From CAZIDL01 sp964537825 (GTDB lineage: Bacteria > Bacteroidota > Bacteroidia > Flavobacteriales_D > CAYVSK01): 38,817 nucleotides of DNA. Shown piece by piece: positions 32,334-38,817 of this stretch; position 1 is the stretch's first letter, and the number at the start of each line of letters is the position of its first letter. Position numbers and translations under genes: made by a program. Where the stretch lies: the NCBI GenBank assembly GCA_964537825.1, contig CAZIDL010000019.1, positions 1-38,817 on the forward strand, given 5' to 3'. The notes under the pieces were generated by a model, which worked only from the letters and a program-made list of their open reading frames with translations, searched no databases and was not told the origin of the DNA.

Positions 32334-33383
32334 TCAGGTCGCTTGCTTGAGTTCCTGGATCTGCTTCTCGAGTTCCTGGATCTTTTTTTGAAGTTCGGGT
32401 AACTGCCGGAAGACCACATAGGAACGCTTTTGGTCGCCGATGTTAAAAGCCGGGGATCCCTGTACGATCGCTCCTTCGTCATCGATGTTGTTCCCGATCC
32501 CGGATTGTGCGGCGATCTTGACACGGTCTGCGATCCGTAGATGACCGATGATCCCCACTTGTCCTCCGATCATACATCGTTCGCCGATGCGGGTCGAACC
32601 AGCGATCCCACTCTGAGCAGCGATCACCGTATGCTTTCCGATCTCTACGTTGTGAGCGATCTGGATAAGGTTGTCGAGCTTAACCCCTTCCCGGATAACC
32701 GTCGAACCCAAAGTAGCACGGTCGATGGTACAGTTGGACCCGATCTCTACCCCGTCCTCGACAACGACATTCCCGGTCTGCGTGACCTTGGTGTAGCTCT
32801 CGGCTTCGTTCGGAGCGAATCCGAAGCCGTCACTTCCCAGGACCACCCCCGGATGGATCAGGCACCCTTTCCCGATCACGGTGTCCCGATGGATACGGCA
32901 TCCCGCCCCGATCTCGCTGTCATCCCCGATGGAAACATCGTCCCCGATGAAGCATTGCGGATGGATCTTGACCCGATCCCCGATCCGCACGTTCTTCCCG
33001 AAATAAGTGAAAGCCCCGACGTAAGGAGAATCTCCGAATTCAGGCTCGCTCTTAGTGTAATAAGGGGTTTCGACCCCCTTTTCATCGGAACGCCTGACCG
33101 CTTCGTAATGGTCGAGGAGTTCCGCAAAGCCCTGGTAAGGATCTTCCACCCGTATCAGGGTGCATCCGGAAGGCAATTCTTGCTGGGGTACAAAAGCTTT
33201 TTCTACGATCACCACTGAGGCATCGGTCGTATAGATGTGCTCGGTGTACTTTGGGTTGGCGAGGAAGCTTAATCCGCCTTGCTCCCCTTCCTCGATCCTG
33301 CAAAGTTTGTTCACCTTCACCTCAGGATCCCCTTCGACCTCACCCTCCAGGAGCTGGGCTATTTCTCGGGCAGAGAATTCCAT
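32334..33383 (-). CDS. lpxD: UDP-3-O-(3-hydroxyacyl)glucosamine N-acyltransferase LpxD
   Basis: A 349-residue enzyme that adds the second 3-hydroxyacyl chain in lipid A synthesis. The N-terminal uridine-binding domain (residues 1-115) includes GLSFLANPKYTEHIYTTDAS. Hexapeptide repeats span about 120-310. The catalytic His is H244 in LIQIAHNVEIG. A C-terminal coiled coil (LPELQKKIQELEKQIQELKQ, about 328-347) is longer than in many orthologues. It is the first gene of the lpxD-lpxC/fabZ-lpxA cluster, and a -7 box lies 5 nt before its ATG. Confidence 0.98.
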   Translation of the reverse strand: MEFSAREIAQLLEGEVEGDPEVKVNKLCRIEEGEQGGLSFLANPKYTEHIYTTDASVVIVEKAFVPQQELPSGCTLIRVEDPYQGFAELLDHYEAVRRSDEKGVETPYYTKSEPEFGDSPYVGAFTYFGKNVRIGDRVKIHPQCFIGDDVSIGDDSEIGAGCRIHRDTVIGKGCLIHPGVVLGSDGFGFAPNEAESYTKVTQTGNVVVEDGVEIGSNCTIDRATLGSTVIREGVKLDNLIQIAHNVEIGKHTVIAAQSGIAGSTRIGERCMIGGQVGIIGHLRIADRVKIAAQSGIGNNIDDEGAIVQGSPAFNIGDQKRSYVVFRQLPELQKKIQELEKQIQELKQAT

Positions 33384-33388
33384 CGGCT

Positions 33389-33396
33389 CAAAAATA
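33389..33396 (-). promoter_or_regulatory. Bacteroidota -7 promoter box (TATTTTTG) for the lipid A operon, leaderless-type spacing
   Basis: On the minus strand TATTTTTG fits TAnnTTTG and is followed by AGCCG and the lpxD ATG at 33383, again a 5-nt gap. Transcription would begin at or within a base or two of the start codon. A short dyad GATCT-CTTTA-AGATC lies just upstream at 33404-33418 and could be an operator. No -33 TTTG is apparent. Confidence 0.5.
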
Positions 33397-33437
33397 AGGA
33401 ATTGATCTCTTTAAGATCCCCTCCTGCGGGCAATTTG

Positions 33438-34682
33438 TCAACATTCTTTCGGGTAACAGAGAAAGAACTTCTCAACGGGATGTGAAAGGGCACTAATGTT
33501 CAGGTTGTCAGATGCTTTTGCAAGATCGACATGACTTCCGTCGTTCATCAGCATGTTGATCGTTTCACGGCCCGGAACGTAAGCATGGTTGGAGGTGGAA
33601 TCCTGAATGACGTAGTGCCCGATGGCCTCTTCGGGGATGCTGAGCTTTTGTCGCACCCTTTCCCGGACCTCCTCTACATAGGAGCTTGAAAAGGCCCTTT
33701 CCTGGAGTTCGATACGAAAGATACGGCGATCGGTGATCCTTTGACAGAGATCGGAAAGGACCGGGTCCTCGTGCTCACTCCAGACCTTTATGGCGCTCAT
33801 TATGTCGGTGTCATCGAGTTTCATGAAGGTGTCGAGAGCGCTGGGGTCCTGTTCGAACCGTTCCCGATCGAAGCGCTCGTACAGGAATGGACTTAGGGCC
33901 GGGGTTGCGAAAAGCGCTTTTCCCTCCTTTGCGAGATCCTTGGCCCTCCGGAGGGCTTGGAGGAGCATGTGCTCTGCTGAAATGACCGTCTTGTGAAGAT
34001 AGACCTGCCAGTACATGAGCCTCCGTGCCACGATGAACTTCTCGATGGAATAGATCCCCTTTTCTTCCACCACGAGCTCGTCTTGATGGACATCCAGCAT
34101 CTTGATGATACGGTCACTGCTCACGATCCCTTCGGATACACCCGAATAAAAACTGTCCCGCTTCAGGTAATCCAAACGGTCCATGTCCAGTTGGCTGGAA
34201 ACGAGGCGATGGAGAAAGCGCTCAGCATGCTCGTCCCGAAAGATCCGGATGCCCGTTCCCAGTTTGCCATCGAACTCCTCGTTAAGGCGGTCCATGACCA
34301 TCGCTGAAATATCCTCATGGTCGACGTCTTCCACGAGCGTCTTTTCGAGAGCATGGGAAAAAGGTCCATGACCGATATCATGGAGTAGGATCGCGATGAG
34401 CGCTCCCTGGTATGCTTCCTCCTCGATATAGTGTCCCTTGGTCCGAAGTACGGCAATGGCCTCTTGCATGAGGTGCATGGCCCCGACGGCATGGTGAAAA
34501 CGAGTGTGAAGGGCTCCTGGGTAGACCAAATGCGTTAGACCGAGCTGTTTGATACGTCGCAGGCGTTGGAAAAAGGGATGCTCGATCAGCTCCAGGATGC
34601 GTTCGTGCGGAAGGGAAATAAACCCGTAGACCGGATCGTTGAGGATCTTGTGTTTGTTGGGTGTTCCCTTTGTTCCCGACAT
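33438..34682 (-). CDS. HD-domain phosphohydrolase (dGTPase-like family)
   Basis: A 414-residue metal-dependent hydrolase of the HD superfamily, COG1078 group, related to dGTP triphosphohydrolases and SAMHD1. The opening DPVYGFISLPHERILELIEHPFFQRLRRIKQLG and YPGALHTRFHHAVGAMHL (His at about 63-64) are characteristic. The HD pair is H101-D102 in LLHDIGHGPFSHALE, and the last metal Asp is in the QLDMDRLDYLKRDSFYSG segment. Substrate could be dNTPs or other nucleotides. It is 54 nt upstream of lpxD on the same strand and divergent from porX with only 40 nt between the start codons. Confidence 0.92.
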   Translation of the reverse strand: MSGTKGTPNKHKILNDPVYGFISLPHERILELIEHPFFQRLRRIKQLGLTHLVYPGALHTRFHHAVGAMHLMQEAIAVLRTKGHYIEEEAYQGALIAILLHDIGHGPFSHALEKTLVEDVDHEDISAMVMDRLNEEFDGKLGTGIRIFRDEHAERFLHRLVSSQLDMDRLDYLKRDSFYSGVSEGIVSSDRIIKMLDVHQDELVVEEKGIYSIEKFIVARRLMYWQVYLHKTVISAEHMLLQALRRAKDLAKEGKALFATPALSPFLYERFDRERFEQDPSALDTFMKLDDTDIMSAIKVWSEHEDPVLSDLCQRITDRRIFRIELQERAFSSSYVEEVRERVRQKLSIPEEAIGHYVIQDSTSNHAYVPGRETINMLMNDGSHVDLAKASDNLNISALSHPVEKFFLCYPKEC

Positions 34683-34722
34683 GCGGATCTTCTAATTTTA
34701 ACGCTCCGAATCTACCCATTTT

Positions 34723-36285
34723 ATGGAACAGCCCAGGATCTTATGGATCGACGATGAGATCGACCTACTGAAGCCTCATATCCTTTTTTTACAGGAAAAA
34801 GGGCATGAAGTGGAGACCGTGACCAATGGCAGGGATGCTGTCGATGCCGTGAAGGAACGTTTCTTCGACTTGATCCTTCTGGATGAGAACATGCCCGGCC
34901 TTTCGGGAATGGAGACCCTGACCGAAATGCGCGAACTGCAACCCAACACGCCGGTCGTCATGATCACCAAGAGTGAAGAGGAGCAGGTGATGGAGGAGGC
35001 GATCGGTTCGCGGGTCTCGGATTATCTCATCAAACCGGTCAATCCCAATCAGATCCTCCTTTCCATCAAGAAGAACCTGGAGAACAAACGTTTGGTGAGC
35101 GAAAAGACTACTTCCGAATACCAGCGGGAATTCCGTGATCTGGGGATGCGGATCGATGAAGGGCTTTCAACGGAGGAATGGAAAGAGCTCTATAAGCGCC
35201 TTGTCTATTGGGACATTGAGCTGGAACGATCCGAAGACGAAGGGATGCTCGAAGTGATGCGAACGCAACGTTCGGAGGCGGATTCGATCTTCAGCCGCAA
35301 GATCGCCCGGGAATACACCGACTGGCTTCATGGGAAAGGGGACGATATTCCGCTTTTATCACACCATTTGCTACGACATAAAGTTTTTCCGCTCTTGGAG
35401 GAGGAGGATGATTCGCCGGTCTTCCTGCTCGTCATCGACAACCTGCGTTACGATCAGTGGAAAGCTTTGGAGCCACGATTGAGTGAATATTTCAGAGTCC
35501 GAACGGACGATCTTTATTACAGCATCCTGCCCACGACCACTCATTTCTCAAGGAACGCGCTCTTTGCGGGTATGATGCCTTCGGAGATCGAGCGTCGCCA
35601 CCCTGAGCTATGGATCAATGAAGGGGAGAAAGGAAGCAAGAACCGCCACGAAGCGGAACTCTTTGAAAAGCAGCTCGAACGCCTTAAGCCAGGGACAAAA
35701 ACGAGTTACCACAAGATCCTCGATGTGGAAGGTGGCCGGAAATTCGCCGAACGCTTCCAGGAACTGATGGGGAACGACCTGAACGTGATCGTCCACAACT
35801 TCGTGGATATCCTTTCGCATGCACGGACCGACACGGAGGTGATCCGTGAATTGGCCGAGGATGAGCCCGCTTACCGTTCCCTGACCCTTTCCTGGTTCGA
35901 TCACTCCCCGCTTCTCGAGATCCTTCGCAAGATCTCGGAGAGTGGAGCTCGGATGGTCCTTACGACCGATCATGGGAGCATCCGGGTCCAGGATCCCCAA
36001 AAAGTGAAAGGGGACCGGAATACGACCGCGAACCTTCGCTACAAGCAAGGCAAGAACCTCGATTATGACCCCAAGCAGGTCTTCGAGGTAAAAGAGCCGG
36101 AGAAGGCCTTTCTTCCAAGGCTTAACGTTAGCTCGAGTTACATCTTCGCCCTGGAGGACGACTTCTTCGTGTATCCGAACGATTATCATTATTACGTGAA
36201 CTATTACCGGGACACCTTTCAGCATGGAGGGATCTCCCTCGAAGAAGTATTGGTGCCCGTGATCGATATGAAAGGGAAGGGATGA
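34723..36285 (+). CDS. porX: T9SS response regulator PorX (receiver plus PglZ-like domain)
   Basis: A 520-residue two-domain regulator. The receiver domain (1-120) has WIDDE at the N-terminus, phospho-acceptor D54 in LILLDENMPG, T82-K83 in MITKS and K104 in YLIKP. A helical linker leads to an alkaline-phosphatase-fold PglZ domain starting near residue 226 (VFLLVIDNLRYDQW), with a TTTHFSR active-site segment at 271-277 and TTDHG later. In Porphyromonas, PorX with its kinase PorY and a sigma factor controls T9SS genes, and the PglZ domain is a zinc phosphodiesterase acting on oligonucleotides. The window also encodes T9SS cargo, so a functional T9SS is likely. The upstream gap of 40 nt is shared with the divergent HD gene; no clear -7 box seen. 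Confidence 0.96.
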   Translation: MEQPRILWIDDEIDLLKPHILFLQEKGHEVETVTNGRDAVDAVKERFFDLILLDENMPGLSGMETLTEMRELQPNTPVVMITKSEEEQVMEEAIGSRVSDYLIKPVNPNQILLSIKKNLENKRLVSEKTTSEYQREFRDLGMRIDEGLSTEEWKELYKRLVYWDIELERSEDEGMLEVMRTQRSEADSIFSRKIAREYTDWLHGKGDDIPLLSHHLLRHKVFPLLEEEDDSPVFLLVIDNLRYDQWKALEPRLSEYFRVRTDDLYYSILPTTTHFSRNALFAGMMPSEIERRHPELWINEGEKGSKNRHEAELFEKQLERLKPGTKTSYHKILDVEGGRKFAERFQELMGNDLNVIVHNFVDILSHARTDTEVIRELAEDEPAYRSLTLSWFDHSPLLEILRKISESGARMVLTTDHGSIRVQDPQKVKGDRNTTANLRYKQGKNLDYDPKQVFEVKEPEKAFLPRLNVSSSYIFALEDDFFVYPNDYHYYVNYYRDTFQHGGISLEEVLVPVIDMKGKG

Positions 36286-36704
36286 AACGTTCCTTCACGC
36301 TCCGCTCGGAAGAGGAGCTTCCTCAGCTCGCGGAGGAATTTTTGGACCTTTCCGGGGAACGTCGCATTTTTGTATTAGAAGGGGAGATGGGAGCTGGCAA
36401 AACGACGCTGATCAAGGCTTTTTGTAGGGTTTTGGGAGTGAGTGACCCGGTGTGCAGCCCTTCTTTCTCCATTTTGAACGAATATCGAAGGACCTCCGGT
36501 GATAAGGTCTATCACATCGACCTTTACCGAGTGGGGGAGGAAGAGGAACTATACGATATGGGATTTGAAGAGGTCATGGACGGAACTGCTTACTGCTTCA
36601 TCGAATGGCCTGAGCTGGCGCAGAACTTTTTTCCCTCGGATCCCGTAAGGATCGATATCCGAATAAAGGACCAACATGAACGCCTAATTCAGATCCGTAC
36701 ATGA
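36282..36704 (+). CDS. tsaE: tRNA threonylcarbamoyladenosine biosynthesis ATPase TsaE
   Basis: A 140-residue P-loop ATPase needed for the t6A37 modification of ANN-decoding tRNAs, acting with TsaB and TsaD. Walker A is GEMGAGKTT at 33-41. SPSFSILNEY is the switch-like segment and HIDLYRV the Walker-B-like strand. GFEEVMDGTAYCFIEWPE is the signature that ends the core. The start overlaps the porX stop by 4 nt and its stop overlaps the ald start, so porX, tsaE and ald form one transcript. Confidence 0.97.
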   Translation: MKRSFTLRSEEELPQLAEEFLDLSGERRIFVLEGEMGAGKTTLIKAFCRVLGVSDPVCSPSFSILNEYRRTSGDKVYHIDLYRVGEEEELYDMGFEEVMDGTAYCFIEWPELAQNFFPSDPVRIDIRIKDQHERLIQIRT

Positions 36705-37918
36705 TGCAACGTTCTACCTCTCGGGAGTTAGCTCAGGAAGCGGCTCTTATGCCCCAAGAAGAGATGGTCGAGGTCGGGAAGAAGAAGGAACAGCTATTTA
36801 TCGGCCTTCCACGGGAGACTTACCTAGAAGAACACCGGGTCGCGCTTACTCCCGAAGCTGTTGGCTTGCTCATCAGTAACGGGCATCGGGTCGTTGTGGA
36901 GACCAACGCCGGAAAGGACGTCAACTTTCAGGATAAGGATTACAGCGAAGCGGGTGCTGAGATCGCATACGAGACCGAAGAGGTCTATAAAGCCGATATC
37001 CTTTTTAAAGTCGATCCTCCGACCTTGAAGGAGATCGAGATGATGAAGTATCGGCAGACCCTCTTCTCGGCCCTTCAATTAGCGGTACAGCCCAAGGATT
37101 TCCTTCAGCGTCTCATGCAAAAGAAGGTGACAGCTATCGCGTGGGACTTTATTAAGGACAAGGAGGATATTTTCCCGATCGTTCGAGCGATGGGCGAGAT
37201 AGCGGGCAATACGTCCATGCTCATCGCGGCGGAGTACATGAGCAGCACGAACAACGGAATGGGCATCATGCTGGGGGGAATTTCCGGAGTGGCCCCGACC
37301 GAAGTAGTGATCCTCGGTGCGGGGACGGTCGGTGAGTTCGCGACAAGAGCAGCCTTAGGCCTTGGTTCCTCCGTAAAGGTCTTTGACAATTCAACCTACC
37401 GACTGCGTCGCCTTCAGAACGATCTGGGAACGCGGCTCTACACTTCCGTTCTGCAGCCAAATATCCTGGTTCAAGCACTGAAGAGTGCGGATGTGGTGGT
37501 CGGTGCTGTACGGGGAAAAGGAGGAAGGACGCCTCTTGTGGTCACGGAGCAAATGGTGAGCGAGATGAAGTTCGGTTCGGTGATCGTGGACGTGAGCATC
37601 GATATGGGTGGTTGCATCGAAACTTCGGAGGTCACGGAATTGTCGGATCCGGTCTTCAGCAAGTACGGGGTCACCCATTACTGTGTACCGAACATCGCTT
37701 CGCGTGTCTCCCGGACTGCATCTCATGCCTTGAGCAATATTTTCTCGCCGATCCTTACCAATATCGGGGAGGAAGGAGGCATTTCTGAGCTCGTCAAGAA
37801 GGACATGGGTTTTCGGCACGGCGTTTATCTTTACGATGGGATCCTCACGAGCAAGAGCCTGAGCGAAGCCTTCGACCTTCCCTATAAGGACATCGATCTC
37901 CTCTTCGCTTCCTTTTGA
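36701..37918 (+). CDS. ald: Alanine dehydrogenase
   Basis: A 405-residue NAD-dependent enzyme that interconverts alanine and pyruvate plus ammonia. It has a roughly 30-residue N-terminal extension (MMQRSTSRELAQEAALMPQE) before the usual start of the family (IGLPRETYLEEHRVALTPEAV), a form seen in Bacteroidota. The NAD-binding Rossmann motif is VVILGAGTVGEFATRAALGLG, and the DVSIDMGGCIETSE stretch carries conserved catalytic-site residues. H-Y-C-V-P-N-I-A-S-R follows as expected. The start overlaps tsaE by 4 nt, and the stop overlaps the following gene as TGATG. Related transhydrogenase alpha subunits are similar but normally lack this extension. Confidence 0.93.
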   Translation: MMQRSTSRELAQEAALMPQEEMVEVGKKKEQLFIGLPRETYLEEHRVALTPEAVGLLISNGHRVVVETNAGKDVNFQDKDYSEAGAEIAYETEEVYKADILFKVDPPTLKEIEMMKYRQTLFSALQLAVQPKDFLQRLMQKKVTAIAWDFIKDKEDIFPIVRAMGEIAGNTSMLIAAEYMSSTNNGMGIMLGGISGVAPTEVVILGAGTVGEFATRAALGLGSSVKVFDNSTYRLRRLQNDLGTRLYTSVLQPNILVQALKSADVVVGAVRGKGGRTPLVVTEQMVSEMKFGSVIVDVSIDMGGCIETSEVTELSDPVFSKYGVTHYCVPNIASRVSRTASHALSNIFSPILTNIGEEGGISELVKKDMGFRHGVYLYDGILTSKSLSEAFDLPYKDIDLLFASF

Positions 37919-38298
37919 TGAGCTTTTTAAGAGACCCACGTTTCCAAAAACGGCTGAAATTTTATTTTGTAGGCTTTTTGTTGGGCATTCTTCTCGTCGG
38001 GGTCCTCTTCAGGGACCGTTTCCCAAGCAATGCATCCCCCGAAAAAGTGCGAGCTTCCTTCAGGGAGGATTCGCTCCTGATCAACGGTGCGGTGAAAACG
38101 CGTATCGAGTCCATCGGCCTTGGTAGACAAGCCTTCCGCGATTCCCTGCTCAATGGGGAGTTCATCCTCCCTACCCAAAAGGATCGGGATCCCAAGGTCT
38201 TCCATGTCCGAACGAAGGGTTCACCGGGGATGAAGGTGCGCCTTCGGGTCCTTGGTGAGGGAAGGACGAGGGCCGAAAGGATCCGATTCGCTCCTTGA
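37918..38298 (+). CDS. Small membrane-anchored protein, probably DUF4258-like
   Basis: A 126-residue protein with one N-terminal transmembrane helix (FYFVGFLLGILLVGVLF, about 15-31) and a soluble C-terminal domain outside the cytoplasm or in the periplasm. The soluble part contains INGAVKTRIESIGLGRQAFRDSLLNGEFILPTQ and a later VFHVRTKG strand. A small protein of this type with a DUF4258-like domain commonly follows ald in Bacteroidota, as I recall; the function is unknown. The ATG at 37918 overlaps the ald stop (TGATG), arguing for co-expression. A TTG at 37915 is in frame but less likely. Confidence 0.75.
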   Translation: MSFLRDPRFQKRLKFYFVGFLLGILLVGVLFRDRFPSNASPEKVRASFREDSLLINGAVKTRIESIGLGRQAFRDSLLNGEFILPTQKDRDPKVFHVRTKGSPGMKVRLRVLGEGRTRAERIRFAP

Positions 38299-38358
38299 AG
38301 GCTGACTTGCTCTTCCCGTTATCTTGCTTAAATTCGAAAAGCTTTAAATTCCACGATC

Positions 38359-38817
38359 ATGCGCTACGCCTATTCCATTCTGATCGCCATCCTTTTGACC
38401 GCTCCTTTTTCCGGTCTTTCTGCTCAGAAACAGGTCGATAAGCAAGATTTTGACCAGAAAGGGGAGTTCCGTGATCATGTAAAAGGAAAGCTTTTCTTTA
38501 AGATCGCTCCTTCAAGTGGTATCGAATTGGAAGAATTCGAGAAAGGAGTGGACAGTCCCCGGGTATACCAGGATGTACCTGCAGTAAGAGCTCTTATCCA
38601 GCCTTATGGCATCCGCCATATCCATTGCCCCTTCCGGACCCAGGATCCGGGCATCCAGAACACGTATGCTTTGCGCTTCGAAGCGAACGATCCCGCTAAG
38701 ACCCAGGAGCTCCTTGGGGAACTTCGCTCGCTCGAGTATGTGAATTACGCTGAAAGGGCTCAGCGGTACAGGAAGTTCTATTCCCCTAACGATGTCCATC
38801 CCAAACAAAAGTGGTAT
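38359..38817 (+). CDS. Subtilisin-like (S8) secreted serine protease, N-terminal part
   Basis: The reading frame stays open to the window edge, so only the first 153 residues are seen. They comprise a signal peptide (MRYAYSILIAILLTAPFSGLSAQ) and a propeptide region. The stretch EELLGELRSLEYVNYAERAQ-type (LLGELRSLEYVNYAERAQRY) followed by YSPNDVHPKQKWY is characteristic of the end of an I9-like prodomain and the start of the S8 catalytic domain, which often begins with PNDP-x-x-x-x-QW. The catalytic triad lies beyond the window. Such proteases in this phylum often carry a T9SS sorting domain, which cannot be checked here. A TATCTTGC sequence at 38320-38327, 31 nt upstream, is a possible -7 box. 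Confidence 0.7.
   Translation, partial: MRYAYSILIAILLTAPFSGLSAQKQVDKQDFDQKGEFRDHVKGKLFFKIAPSSGIELEEFEKGVDSPRVYQDVPAVRALIQPYGIRHIHCPFRTQDPGIQNTYALRFEANDPAKTQELLGELRSLEYVNYAERAQRYRKFYSPNDVHPKQKWY

Noticed and set aside
1..38817. CRISPR arrays, insertion sequences, phage genes, tRNA or rRNA genes
   Set aside because: I found no direct-repeat/spacer pattern, transposase or integrase frame, or recognisable RNA-gene core besides the cobalamin riboswitch; gene order looks like stable core chromosome.

Overview
The window looks like a chromosomal segment of a member of the Bacteroidota, probably a Flavobacteriales-like lineage of fairly high GC (about half, judged by eye). The evidence is the gene repertoire and order: a fused lpxC/fabZ, the lpxD-lpxC/fabZ-lpxA-ABC ATPase-efp-second lpxD cluster, the porX-tsaE-ald cluster, the type IX secretion (T9SS) regulator PorX plus proteins with C-terminal T9SS sorting domains, SusC-style TonB receptors, a bacillithiol gene (bshA), a fused E1 alpha/beta ketoacid dehydrogenase, and TAnnTTTG promoter boxes. 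I see no mobile element, prophage, CRISPR array, tRNA or rRNA.

Layout. (1) 1-6548: mutL preceded by a small membrane protein (minus strand), then a NagZ-like glycosidase fused to a serine beta-lactamase-type domain, and bshA. (2) 6607-10230: a stress-type cluster of two DUF892 ferritin-like paralogues, a DUF72 protein, a bacterial eRF1-like (baeRF) protein and a phospholipid-methyltransferase-like enzyme. (3) 10227-12957: pyrD overlapping an HMG-CoA-lyase-type gene, with a convergent alpha/beta hydrolase. (4) 13066-21280: a cobalamin riboswitch followed by a tightly coupled array. It encodes a T9SS-secreted beta-propeller/Ig-repeat protein, a second T9SS surface protein, a BtuB-like TonB receptor, a YncE/DUF5074-type propeller lipoprotein resembling BtuG, a truncated Dph6-like PP-loop ATPase, an MBL-fold hydrolase and a YjbQ-family protein. 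(5) 21318-27051: fused E1 dehydrogenase, a 346-base non-coding stretch with odd repeats, a large TonB receptor and a PHB-depolymerase-type esterase. (6) 27123-34682 (minus): an outer-membrane barrel, the lipid A cluster with efp, and an HD hydrolase. (7) 34723-38817: porX, tsaE, ald, a small membrane protein, and the start of a subtilisin-like secreted protease.

How the genes work together. The most interesting unit is the B12-riboswitch locus. It appears to be a vitamin B12 capture system in which the outer-membrane receptor is accompanied by both a lipoprotein propeller (as in Bacteroides BtuG) and T9SS-delivered surface proteins. PorX, encoded about 15 kb away, is the T9SS regulator and so could influence display of that cargo. 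The lipid A genes matter too, because T9SS cargo is commonly anchored to A-LPS in characterised species. A second notable signal is a repeated promoter arrangement: a TAnnTTTG box exactly 5 nt before an ATG at three unrelated genes, which would give leaderless mRNAs.
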